Source of the DNA: Candidatus Thorarchaeota archaeon
Lineage (GTDB): Archaea > Asgardarchaeota > Thorarchaeia > Thorarchaeales > Thorarchaeaceae
Direction: 5' to 3'
Assembly: GCA_016839345.1 (NCBI GenBank)
Contig: JAEOUL010000164.1
Span: 1-54,142 of the forward strand
Length of the DNA: 54,142 nucleotides
The notes under the pieces were generated by a model. The model worked only from the letters and a program-made list of their open reading frames with translations, was not told where the DNA came from and made no database searches. Below, in pieces: positions 35,565 to 43,038 of this stretch (its first letter is position 1; each line of letters begins with the position of its first letter). The translations under genes were made by a program, and so were the position numbers.

Positions 35565-36083
35565 TTACTCATCTAACATTGAGAGGACCTTCATTGGTAT
35601 AACATCACGATTACTTAGAGTGAGTTCTAGAATTCGAACATCTCTTCTCTGTCTGACCTCATCCAAGAATGGACTTCTTCTCATCTGGATTGTTCCAACA
35701 ACCCTACCTGTGTCCAAACATTTCCGAACCTCGGGCGCAAAAAATTTCGAGAATAGTTCCATCTTGGCTATCTCGTCAATGATAATTAGATTGTTTGATT
35801 CTCGAGTCTTTTTGAGTTCTGGAATAATAATTGAATCAATGTCTTGAACAGACACTTGGTACTTGCTTACTCTGAGTCCTGTTTCAAAATCAACATGAGC
35901 CAATATCCCTCTCTTGCCTGACAGGGTTTCAATTGCGAACCCCACTCTCCTTCCTTTTTCTCGAATTTCATATGATACGAATCCTCCTACTTCGGTAGGT
36001 TTGATTCTTTCCACGATTCTTCTAATTGCTGTTGTTTTTCCGCAACCAGGTCTTCCAGTTAGTAGAATATTGCTCTTCATCAA
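35565..36083 (-). CDS. THEP1-type nucleoside-triphosphatase (NTPase)
   Basis: A 172-residue P-loop protein of the THEP1/KGG family, hydrolysing ATP, GTP and other NTPs. Walker A is LLTGRPGCGKTTAI (about residues 8-21), Walker B NLIIIDEIAKMELF (about 98-111), and the G-rich GGFVSYEIREKGRRVGF and GRVVGTI segments follow the family order. Length is normal (~175). In archaea the biological role is not settled. It is convergent with the surface protein gene (5 nt between stops). Confidence 0.9.
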   Translation of the reverse strand: MMKSNILLTGRPGCGKTTAIRRIVERIKPTEVGGFVSYEIREKGRRVGFAIETLSGKRGILAHVDFETGLRVSKYQVSVQDIDSIIIPELKKTRESNNLIIIDEIAKMELFSKFFAPEVRKCLDTGRVVGTIQMRRSPFLDEVRQRRDVRILELTLSNRDVIPMKVLSMLDE

Positions 36084-36174
36084 TTCGTTTAGGGTGTGGA
36101 TGTCTTATCAATTCATACTCTGCTTTCTGAGCTTCTATTCGTCATCATTTATTTTTACAGTAAGATATTGAATC

Positions 36175-36221
36175 ATTTGAGAAATCAATTTCAAAGAGTT
36201 CGATAGCTCAAAAAGTGGAGG
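36175..36221 (+). repeat. 47-nt leader element, copy 1, with GNRA hairpin
   Basis: This element begins ATTTGAGAAATCAATTTC and ends AAAAAGTGGAGG. It matches 38353-38399 over 47 nt with about four substitutions. It can fold a hairpin with a GAAA tetraloop (TTTGA-GAAA-TCAA; one outer mismatch in this copy) and a second GAG/CTC pairing around TTCGATAG. TATA-like CATTTATTTTTAC lies upstream (about 36146-36158), so the element would be in the 5' untranslated leader, ending in the Shine-Dalgarno GGAGG. Confidence 0.65.
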
Positions 36222-36232
36222 TATACTCACTG

Positions 36233-36307
36233 GTGCCCTCTTTATTTCACGTTCAGGTTTTATTAGAAAGCTCATCCCTAGAAGATGCTATTAAAAATCC
36301 ATTGTAA
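36233..36307 (+). CDS. Possible 24-codon leader ORF before the Lrp-like gene (tentative)
   Basis: GTG at 36233 follows the GGAGG of the repeat element by 11 nt and opens a 24-residue frame (MPSLFHVQVLLESSSLEDAI and four more residues) that ends with TAA at 36305-36307, 2 nt before the regulator's GTG. The tight spacing suggests translational coupling or a leader peptide. It is too short to judge by composition, and the SD spacing is longer than usual. Confidence 0.3.
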   Translation: MPSLFHVQVLLESSSLEDAIKNPL

Positions 36308-36309
36308 AG

Positions 36310-37308
36310 GTGGGTTCTTTGGATCTGATTGACAAACAGATTATACTGGAGCTATTCGGGAATTGTCGTGTAACATATCGCAGTTTGAGCAAGAAACTAG
36401 GTTTGTCATCAACTAGTACTAGAAAGAGAGTACTGAAATTACGGGAAACGGGATTGGTTAGTCGGGGGTATGTTCTCTTATCCCTTGCGATGTTGGATGC
36501 AGAACATTGCTATGCTAGGATCACAACCGATGGAACTGAGAAGGATGATGACTTCTTTGACAGAATGGGTAAGAATGCCGTCATATTGGATATGATTAGA
36601 ACAGACCAACACTCACTAATCGTACATGCTGAGGTCGTAGGTTCACTTGGATTGTATAAGTTTGGGAAATTCATCCGAAGCTTTGAAAGTGTAATTGATG
36701 CTGACATTAATTTCATGCACCCGGTAACTCCCACACAATTACCAGATCACCATCAGTATGTCTATCTTGGCGAAAAGGTTGCTCTGACAAAGCAACATTT
36801 GACTGTTCTGAATCACTTATGGCATGACGCAAGAGTTCCTGCTACGGAAATTGCCAAAGTGACAAAATACTCTGCAAGTCGTGTTCAGCAGATTATCCGG
36901 GAACTTCAATCGAATCGTGGATTGTATTTTACAATCTTCACTAATTTCAGTGCGGCGGGAATTGTACCATTTCTGATTGGTATGGAGTATGACGAACGAA
37001 AGATCACTCCGCAGGGCATAGTCAAGTGGATACAGGACAGGTATCCCTTCGAGTATTGGAACTCTTGGCAAGTAGCAACCTCACCTCGGCTTTACCTTTT
37101 CTGTACTGCACCTGATATAAAATCAATCGACAGAATTACAAAACAGGTGAAGGATGCTCCGTTCGCCAATCAAGTGGGAACTGAAATCTTTCGTCCTCAG
37201 AACCATCATGTTGGTCCGGGTCACGTTCGTCTGGGTGAACTGTTAGGCATTGAAGTGATGAATCATCGTGTTCAGTTCTATAACACGGACAAGAACCAAT
37301 TTTACTGA
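36310..37308 (+). CDS. Lrp/AsnC-like transcriptional regulator with two HTH domains
   Basis: A 332-residue DNA-binding protein. The N-terminal winged helix (DKQIILELFGNCRVTYRSLS ... STSTRKRVLKLRETGLVSR) is Lrp-type. A ligand/oligomerisation-like alpha-beta segment follows (about residues 60-140). A second HTH sits near 158-200 (LTVLNHLWHDARVPATEIAK ... SASRVQQIIREL), and a C-terminal domain (about 205-330) repeats the same alpha-beta theme, so this looks like a duplicated Lrp unit or a two-HTH variant known in archaea. The start is GTG 36310, directly after the leader ORF stop. Its leader carries the 47-nt element also found before the surface gene at 38407, so this regulator and that gene may be under common control; inference. 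Confidence 0.82.
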   Translation: MGSLDLIDKQIILELFGNCRVTYRSLSKKLGLSSTSTRKRVLKLRETGLVSRGYVLLSLAMLDAEHCYARITTDGTEKDDDFFDRMGKNAVILDMIRTDQHSLIVHAEVVGSLGLYKFGKFIRSFESVIDADINFMHPVTPTQLPDHHQYVYLGEKVALTKQHLTVLNHLWHDARVPATEIAKVTKYSASRVQQIIRELQSNRGLYFTIFTNFSAAGIVPFLIGMEYDERKITPQGIVKWIQDRYPFEYWNSWQVATSPRLYLFCTAPDIKSIDRITKQVKDAPFANQVGTEIFRPQNHHVGPGHVRLGELLGIEVMNHRVQFYNTDKNQFY

Positions 37309-37454
37309 AGGTTTCATTCCGTTTCTCCAATCGGAAGGGTATCATTACGGAATTCTTCATCAATTTTTCTTACGCTGTTAAACTCTCACAGCTAACACTG
37401 TCTTAAATCAAAGCTATCGCCAACATATCTAGACCTAACGAATGAGGGAAGGAA

Positions 37455-38240
37455 TTGCGAAAGAAGAGAATTATACTCTTGATAGGCTTGTTCGGTTTAC
37501 TGTTCTTTATATCGCCGAACCCTGTAGCTGCTACTGAGGTTTGGTCTGACAACTTCGATGACGGGAACTATAATGGTTGGACAGTCGATGGTGGGGACTG
37601 GCGAGTCACGGATGGAGAATTGGAATCATACTATGTCGATGCTTCATCATATCCTGCTATAATTTGGCACGAAAGTTCAGTTGTCGTGGGGACTTGGAGT
37701 TTTGATTTACTCACAGCAGTTGAGAATTCAAATGTCGAGCATAATTTCTTGTTTATGGCAAACGGAACAGATACCACCTACGATGGTTATGGAGTCCGAG
37801 TTATCGCTGACGATGTCGTGTTTCTAAAATTCGTTGATGGCTCCTCCCTACCATTAACCATGGCTTCAATTGATGATATGGGTTCTTGGGCTCATGTTGA
37901 CATAACTCGAAACTCAACAGGTGGTTTCCATGTCTATGTAAATGCGACTTCATCGCCTGCAGAACCCGATATCAGTATAGTGAACACCGATTACAGTTAT
38001 TCAGAGAGATTTGCGATAGCCACCAATCATGTAGACTTTAGATTCGATAACATCGTTGTGGATGACGAGATTCTGATCACACCACCCGCACCAACCACAC
38101 CCACCCCAACACCTACTCCAACACCCACACCAACGCCAACACCTACCCCAACTCCAATTGAAACAACGCTACTCATAGCTGGGGTTGGAGTCGCAGGAGT
38201 AGTCATCGTTGCTGCAGTTGTATTCATGAGAAGACGTTAG
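37455..38240 (+). CDS. Surface protein with beta-sandwich domain, PT stalk and membrane anchor (copy 1)
   Basis: A 261-residue exported protein starting at TTG 37455 with GAGGGAAGGAA just before it. After a signal peptide (RKKRIILLIGLFGLLFFISP, processed near ANPVAATE), residues ~28-205 form a concanavalin/LamG-like beta sandwich (WSDNFDDGNYNGWTVDGGDW, repeated in the paralog). A Thr-Pro stalk of about 30 residues follows (about 209-240), then a C-terminal helix (AGVGVAGVVIVAAVVFMRRR). The layout suggests a sugar-binding or adhesive head held away from the surface. It is an adjacent tandem paralog of 38407-39183; the last 180 nt are nearly identical between the two. Sequons such as NSTG and NATS are present. 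Confidence 0.85.
   Translation: MRKKRIILLIGLFGLLFFISPNPVAATEVWSDNFDDGNYNGWTVDGGDWRVTDGELESYYVDASSYPAIIWHESSVVVGTWSFDLLTAVENSNVEHNFLFMANGTDTTYDGYGVRVIADDVVFLKFVDGSSLPLTMASIDDMGSWAHVDITRNSTGGFHVYVNATSSPAEPDISIVNTDYSYSERFAIATNHVDFRFDNIVVDDEILITPPAPTTPTPTPTPTPTPTPTPTPTPIETTLLIAGVGVAGVVIVAAVVFMRRR
38061..38240 (+). repeat. Near-identical 3' segment shared with the next gene (copy 1)
   Basis: These 180 nt encode the end of the head domain, the PT stalk, the helix and the RRR tail. They match 39004-39183 at most positions (the PT stalk is identical over long stretches), while the preceding head-coding parts differ much more. This points to recent duplication or gene conversion of the 3' end. Confidence 0.8.
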
Positions 38241-38290
38241 TTGAATATAAGAGAGTGAGAGGAGTTCCTCACATTCCTCTCTTCATCAAT
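38241..38290 (+). terminator. Possible weak stem-loop terminator after copy 1
   Basis: GTGAG and CTCAC (with AGAGA/TCTCT outside) can pair in the segment just after the stop codon at 38240, followed by CCTCTCTTC. The equivalent region after the paralog (39198-39215) forms a similar hairpin. Confidence 0.4.
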
Positions 38291-38352
38291 TCATATTTTG
38301 GATTTCGAGCTAATACCAACAATCAACTGATTTAATAGAAAGGTGCTTGATT

Positions 38353-38399
38353 ATTTGAGAAATCAAATTCAAAGGGTTCGATAGCTCATAAAATGGAGG
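38353..38399 (+). repeat. 47-nt leader element, copy 2, with GNRA hairpin
   Basis: This copy begins ATTTGAGAAATCAAATTC and ends ATAAAATGGAGG. ATTTGA-GAAA-TCAAAT forms a perfect 6-bp stem with a GAAA loop. TATA-like TTTAATAG (38331-38338) precedes it, so the element is probably the 5' untranslated leader of the gene at 38407, with GGAGG as its Shine-Dalgarno 7 nt before the TTG. GGG opposite CTC keeps pairing via G-U where copy 1 has GAG. Confidence 0.7.
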
Positions 38400-38406
38400 A
38401 GAGATC

Positions 38407-39183
38407 TTGAAGAGTGAATTATTGAAATGTGCAGGATTCCTGATTGGTCTGGTCTTCGTCTTCACGCTAATACCACAATCCGCGGCTGCTGTTGTGTGGG
38501 AAGACAATTTCGATGATGGAAACTATGATGGTTGGACTATTGCAGATGGAAACTGGGACGTTGAAAATGGATACTTAGTCGCAGACTTAACTAGTAAGAT
38601 ACGTTGTGAAATCTGGCATCCTAGCTCACAGGTCGTAGGAACATGGAGTTTTGATGTATTCGCTGGTCCTGTAGGGGGAGTTGTTGACATTTGCTTCATG
38701 CAAAATGGAACTGAATCATATAGAATCTCTATACGTCAGGATAATGACCCGGATGTGGCAGGTATCTGGTTTGAGGCTGGCTTCGCCGCTCTAGCTCACT
38801 ATGAGCTTATAGGCTTCGAAGAAACATGGACACATTACGATATAACTCGTAACTCTACTGGCGGGTTCCATGTCTATTTAAACGCGACATCTTCAATCGA
38901 AGAACCCATTATTGAAGTTGTCAATACGGTGTACAGTTCCTCAGAGAGATTATTACTCATAAATCAAAATTATGATGGTTCAAGGATTGATAACATCACT
39001 GTTGATGACGAGATTCTAATCACACCACCCGCACCAACCACACCCACCCCAACACCTACTCCAACACCCACACCAACGCCAACACCTACCCCAACTCCAA
39101 TTGATACAATGTTACTCATAGCTGGGGTTGGAGTCGCAGGAGTAGTCATTGTAGCTGCTGTTGTCTGCATGAGAAGACGTTAG
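38407..39183 (+). CDS. Surface protein with beta-sandwich domain, PT stalk and membrane anchor (copy 2)
   Basis: A 258-residue paralog of 37455-38240. It starts at TTG 38407 with a GGAGG Shine-Dalgarno from the repeat element. It has a signal peptide (LKCAGFLIGLVFVFTLIPQSAAA), a beta-sandwich head (DNFDDGNYDGWTIADGNWDVENG, with TWSFDV and HVYLNATSS shared), a PT stalk, a C-terminal helix (AGVGVAGVVIVAAVVCMRRR) and a basic end. The head is only moderately similar to copy 1, suggesting diversification of the exposed domain while the stalk and anchor are held constant. I infer an adhesion or binding function on the cell surface. Confidence 0.85.
   Translation: MKSELLKCAGFLIGLVFVFTLIPQSAAAVVWEDNFDDGNYDGWTIADGNWDVENGYLVADLTSKIRCEIWHPSSQVVGTWSFDVFAGPVGGVVDICFMQNGTESYRISIRQDNDPDVAGIWFEAGFAALAHYELIGFEETWTHYDITRNSTGGFHVYLNATSSIEEPIIEVVNTVYSSSERLLLINQNYDGSRIDNITVDDEILITPPAPTTPTPTPTPTPTPTPTPTPTPIDTMLLIAGVGVAGVVIVAAVVCMRRR
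39004..39183 (+). repeat. Near-identical 3' segment shared with the previous gene (copy 2)
   Basis: This is the partner of 38061-38240: 180 nt encoding the stalk and anchor. Differences cluster near the final helix codons. Confidence 0.8.
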
Positions 39184-39197
39184 ATTTGTGGAAGAGA

Positions 39198-39226
39198 GGG
39201 AGAGGTGTTTCTCCCACTCCCTTTCC
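39198..39226 (+). terminator. Stem-loop terminator after copy 2
   Basis: GGGAGA (39198-39203) and TCTCCC (39210-39215) form a 6-bp stem with a 6-nt loop, followed by pyrimidine-rich CTTTCCTTTC. It lies 15 nt after the stop and just before the convergent FrhB-like gene. Confidence 0.5.
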
Positions 39227-39229
39227 TTT

Positions 39230-40294
39230 CTAGTGATGAGGTTCTAGAGTATACTGTCGATTCCTCTTTGAACGAGCCGTGTTCACAACAGCTGCAAATG
39301 CTTTGTCATCAATCTCTTCTGCTTCAACGAGACCCGCTTTGACCACTTCTTTGAAGACCTTCTCTCCCTCTTTGCTTCTGACTATTACGGTAGTCCATCC
39401 TTCATCTGAACCAATATTTCCACATGAGATATCAGAGTTCATCCCTGTCAGGTCATGGCAATATGAACAGGAGTTTGCTGCAATCGCATTAAGGTCTGCT
39501 ACTGGCCAGCTTTTCTCATCATCACCAAGAGTAACATTGAACTGACCTTTTGAGATTGCGAATCGGTCAACCTTAGCTATGTCAATCCCCTCTTTTTTCA
39601 GGAATCCCTTCAACTTCTCATAGTCAAATGACTCCATACAGAATAGACTGATTTTGAAGACACTCGCTTTCTTATCGACCTGAAAAAGTCCTGCAGGATG
39701 TGTTTGCATTTTGGTGACCGCTTCAATGTTGCAAGCAGTACCCACAACACCAAGCGACGACAATCCCTCCTTGAAGCCACGTAGCATCTCCTGCACTATG
39801 GCTGCATGTGTATACATTGTACCACCACTCTCAAGTAATTCTCTCTTGTCTTTGACAAGCTTGGCTATGGGCATCCATGGTTTGTCAGACTGTCCAACAA
39901 CCACTGCTCCTTCAATGGCTCTACTTTCAAGCATATGACCCAATATTGCCGTCACTCCACCTCCATCCTGACGTTTATGATCTCTAAGAGACCTTACTTT
40001 CCAGACACTTCGATATTCACCAACATTCACGTCTTCAACAAAGAAAGATCTAGGGCACATTGTGTAACATATCCCACACGCTGAGCATTTTCCTGTCAGA
40101 GTTGGCGTGTATTTTCCATCAACATATTCGCCAGTTAATGCTTCAACTGGACATCCTGCTACACAAGAGCCGCACTCTACACAGGCTCCCGTCTTTATGA
40201 TCTCTCGCTCTAACTTCTTGAATGCAAAATGTTTGACATTTTCTTTCAACCATTCTTGGCTCTTCTCAACTGCAGCTGCGTGGTTTCTGGTCAA
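39230..40294 (-). CDS. Coenzyme F420 hydrogenase/dehydrogenase beta-subunit family (FrhB-like)
   Basis: A 354-residue iron-sulfur flavoprotein. The N-terminus holds two [4Fe-4S] motifs, CVECGSCVAGC and CSACGICYTMC (about residues 37-85). The rest is the FrhB domain (KVRSLRDHKRQDGGGVTAIL, GTACNIEAV, SLFCMESFDYEKL, NSCSYCHDLTG), which binds FAD and F420. Family members reduce or oxidise F420 with electrons from a partner such as hydrogenase, formate dehydrogenase or ferredoxin. No partner gene adjoins it, so the electron donor is unknown; as a stand-alone it could be a ferredoxin:F420 oxidoreductase, which would complement Mtd. Convergent with the paralogous surface gene. Confidence 0.9.
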   Translation of the reverse strand: MTRNHAAAVEKSQEWLKENVKHFAFKKLEREIIKTGACVECGSCVAGCPVEALTGEYVDGKYTPTLTGKCSACGICYTMCPRSFFVEDVNVGEYRSVWKVRSLRDHKRQDGGGVTAILGHMLESRAIEGAVVVGQSDKPWMPIAKLVKDKRELLESGGTMYTHAAIVQEMLRGFKEGLSSLGVVGTACNIEAVTKMQTHPAGLFQVDKKASVFKISLFCMESFDYEKLKGFLKKEGIDIAKVDRFAISKGQFNVTLGDDEKSWPVADLNAIAANSCSYCHDLTGMNSDISCGNIGSDEGWTTVIVRSKEGEKVFKEVVKAGLVEAEEIDDKAFAAVVNTARSKRNRQYTLEPHH

Positions 40295-40411
40295 CTAAAT
40301 CCCTCGGGAAACAATTTTGATTAGGGGAAAAATGGTGGTATTTAGAACTGCCGGATTATATTATTCACAAAGGTATATCAAGCAAAGGAAATTGTTCAAA
40401 TTTGATTTAAA

Positions 40412-41131
40412 ATGAAACTCTCACAAGACCAAATTGATAAGCTAATTCTAGATAGCGCAAAACATGTATGTGTCACCGATGAATGTTGTGTTCAACTTGT
40501 AGCAATCGCTGACCTTCCAAGCAGATTCGGAGAGTTTCAAATTGCAGGTTTCATCAGTCCATGTGATGGCAAGGAACACACAGCTATCATTCGGGGCGAT
40601 ATCATTGGAAAGGAAGGAGTTGTCACTCGAGTTCATTCAGAGTGCCTGACAGGAGATGTAATGGGTAGCCAACGTTGCGATTGTCGCGATCAGCTACTTG
40701 AATCATTGAAAATCATCGAAGAACATAGTGAAGGTGTTCTTCTTTATCTTCGTCAAGAAGGACGGAACATTGGTCTTACTGAGAAAATCCGAGCCTACGC
40801 TCTACAAGATTCAGGTCTTGATACAATTGATGCAAACATTCACTTAGGATATAAACCAGATGAACGCGATTATGGAATCGCAGCTAATATCCTCAAAAAC
40901 TTGAAGGTGAAATCTATCAAGCTGCTGACAAACAATCCAGAAAAGATTCGTCAGCTAGCTGAAGCTGGCATCACTATTATCGAAAGGCTTCCACTCATCA
41001 TTGAACCTACGGAGCATAGCAGGGCATACATCGAAACAAAGGCTAGACGATCTGGACATTTGTTTGGAGAGCATGCTGATACTCACGACATCGAAAAGAT
41101 AGAGTCAATTGACCCTGAGAAACTGAGCTAG
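40412..41131 (+). CDS. ribA: GTP cyclohydrolase II
   Basis: A 239-residue enzyme for the first step of riboflavin synthesis, opening GTP to the diaminopyrimidine phosphate with release of formate and pyrophosphate. Zinc ligands are C78, C89 and C91 in SECLTGDVMGSQRCDCRDQL, and GVLLYLRQEGRNIGLTEKIR and DTIDANIHLGYKPDERDYGI carry the catalytic and GTP-binding residues. Length is slightly above the ~200 of bacterial RibA because of an N-terminal extension. Archaea commonly use the unrelated GTP cyclohydrolase III (ArfA), so this bacterial-type enzyme is notable. No Shine-Dalgarno precedes ATG 40412; a TATA-like GATTATATTATTC lies upstream (about 40351-40363). Confidence 0.93.
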   Translation: MKLSQDQIDKLILDSAKHVCVTDECCVQLVAIADLPSRFGEFQIAGFISPCDGKEHTAIIRGDIIGKEGVVTRVHSECLTGDVMGSQRCDCRDQLLESLKIIEEHSEGVLLYLRQEGRNIGLTEKIRAYALQDSGLDTIDANIHLGYKPDERDYGIAANILKNLKVKSIKLLTNNPEKIRQLAEAGITIIERLPLIIEPTEHSRAYIETKARRSGHLFGEHADTHDIEKIESIDPEKLS

Positions 41132-41151
41132 TTTAATTAGTTCTAAATCTC

Positions 41152-43038
41152 CTACACTACTTGCTTCTGTCTGATAGATTCGATATGTTTTTTCAAGACA
41201 TCCTCAGAGTTGTCAGCCTTCACAAATACAGGAACATTGTCAAGTCCAGTTGCGATGTAGCTTGATAGCAACCAGGAACCAGGCGGAAATTCGAGTGTCT
41301 TATCTAGAATACTTAGGTCAATCTGGAATGAACTACTCACCACGGTTCTATCATAAGGTCTGGGTAGAGTTCCTACAAAGAAAGTATGCAATTGTTGCAT
41401 GATGTTGGTGTTGAGATATGCAATCCTTTGTGTGGCTATAGCACCTCCAAGACCATACTTCCTTCCCTGACGAAGTAATCTCTCAACTGCGTGACTACAA
41501 CGTTCAAGTTGTCCACTTGCCTTATTGGGAATGAATTCTTGGGCTTCATCAAATACAAAGAGTATTTGGGGTTTTATCTCGAATTTCTGTTTTCGGTACT
41601 TCAAAGCTGCACTGGTTAATCTAATCACTAACTCACGAATGGTATCTGGATCTGCAATAGAGATACAAATAACACGCTCTGGACCTGAAAACATTTTCAA
41701 AATATCTTTGACCGTTACACCGCTAGATGTCGCCTTCTTTGCTCTAGCTAGGTTGCGTTTTAAACTATCACGGGTTGTTCCCCAGGCGTAAACCCCCGAA
41801 GATGAATGAACATTAAAAGTTTCAATGGCGCTTTTCGCTACTCCAGAAAATTTGTCAATAAAATCATCATCTAGTCTTTCATTCAAAGCTTTGTTGTTAT
41901 CCTCAATCCAATCTAACACGAAATTAAGTGTTTCATTAATAGCTTGAATATAATGAGGCTTGTCTTTTCCTTGACCTGCCCTCATTTCTTGTATCTCTTC
42001 AATCAGACCTCCAAAGGTTGGTATTGCTGTTAGTGGTTGGTTATAGAAAGTTACATGGCCCTCATCGTATAGTCTTTTCAAAACATTATTTGTTGACTCA
42101 TCATCTTCGAAATCACGTGGCTTAACAATTGACCTCGCAAAATGGTCTGGAGAAGTTGCTTCATCCTCCAGAATCACTTTACATGGTATTTTGGGGTCTG
42201 CAATGACATCAGAGAGGAGAAATGGGTACTCACAACTTATATCAAAAATGACAAGCTTAGAATCCTTTGAGTGATAAAGAATCCTCCTAAATAAATTAGA
42301 AAGAAGGTTGCTTTTTCCTCCTCCTGTAAACGAGAAGACACCAAAATGATATCTAAGGAGTTTGTTATAATCAACATATATCGGTACTTCTTCATCCCTC
42401 TCTAGAAACATGCGTAATGTTCCAACTCGAGGGTCTATCTTTGGATCTGCAGATGTCGTTGCTTTCTTGAACCCAATCGCATCTTTAACCTTTGAATTGT
42501 AAATTCTGTCAACAGTTTTCATATTGATGACATGAACAGTTTCCCCAAGAAGCGGGTATGAAAATCCCTTTCGAAATTCAGCCTCACCCTTTGAATCTAT
42601 AATTAGATCATAATTAATAGGAACTGCAGTCATGTGAACCATCATCGTGGATTGATCATCAGTAGCCCAGTCTGGAACGGATTGTTCTATGATTTCCATT
42701 TGTAGAGGATAATAGTGACTATCATGCACTCCACCAAGACCATAGTGAAGTGGCCAGACTTTACTGATAACCATCACTGTGAATCTCTTTATCCCATCTT
42801 TAACTGCTTTCTTGGATTGCCCTTTGAAATTCCCGACGGCAAGAAGCATTCCCTCTTCTAATTGAGCCATCAATTCTTTGTTATATCGAATCTTTATTCG
42901 ACAGTCATAACGGGCTGCAGATCCTGCCCATTCAGATGTATAATTTGCCGCTACTGGAATAACTCTCGCTAGACGACCCTCAAAAGTGCCTTCAAAATCT
43001 GTGAAATATTTTTCATGAATACTTTCTTGATTGTTCAA
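41152..43038 (-). CDS. herA: HerA-type DNA translocase
   Basis: A 628-residue hexameric FtsK/HerA-superfamily ATPase. An N-terminal HAS-barrel-like domain (about residues 1-130; FEGTFEGRLARVIP) precedes the motor. Walker A is FSFTGGGKSN (about 236-245), Walker B LFVFDEAQEFIP (about 490), and the HerA arginine/sensor region is LLRQGRKYGLGGAIATQRIAYLN. HerA works with the NurA nuclease to resect DNA ends in homologous recombination. Its start overlaps the upstream NurA-like gene's 3' end by 26 nt, so they are translated together. Mre11 and Rad50, often nearby in other archaea, are not in the window. Confidence 0.9.
   Translation of the reverse strand: MNNQESIHEKYFTDFEGTFEGRLARVIPVAANYTSEWAGSAARYDCRIKIRYNKELMAQLEEGMLLAVGNFKGQSKKAVKDGIKRFTVMVISKVWPLHYGLGGVHDSHYYPLQMEIIEQSVPDWATDDQSTMMVHMTAVPINYDLIIDSKGEAEFRKGFSYPLLGETVHVINMKTVDRIYNSKVKDAIGFKKATTSADPKIDPRVGTLRMFLERDEEVPIYVDYNKLLRYHFGVFSFTGGGKSNLLSNLFRRILYHSKDSKLVIFDISCEYPFLLSDVIADPKIPCKVILEDEATSPDHFARSIVKPRDFEDDESTNNVLKRLYDEGHVTFYNQPLTAIPTFGGLIEEIQEMRAGQGKDKPHYIQAINETLNFVLDWIEDNNKALNERLDDDFIDKFSGVAKSAIETFNVHSSSGVYAWGTTRDSLKRNLARAKKATSSGVTVKDILKMFSGPERVICISIADPDTIRELVIRLTSAALKYRKQKFEIKPQILFVFDEAQEFIPNKASGQLERCSHAVERLLRQGRKYGLGGAIATQRIAYLNTNIMQQLHTFFVGTLPRPYDRTVVSSSFQIDLSILDKTLEFPPGSWLLSSYIATGLDNVPVFVKADNSEDVLKKHIESIRQKQVV

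Noticed and set aside
38027..38227. Minus-strand ORF rich in GVGV repeats (also at 38970-39170)
   Set aside because: It is the reverse of the PT-stalk codons (ACxCCx repeats); an artefact of the repeat, not a gene.
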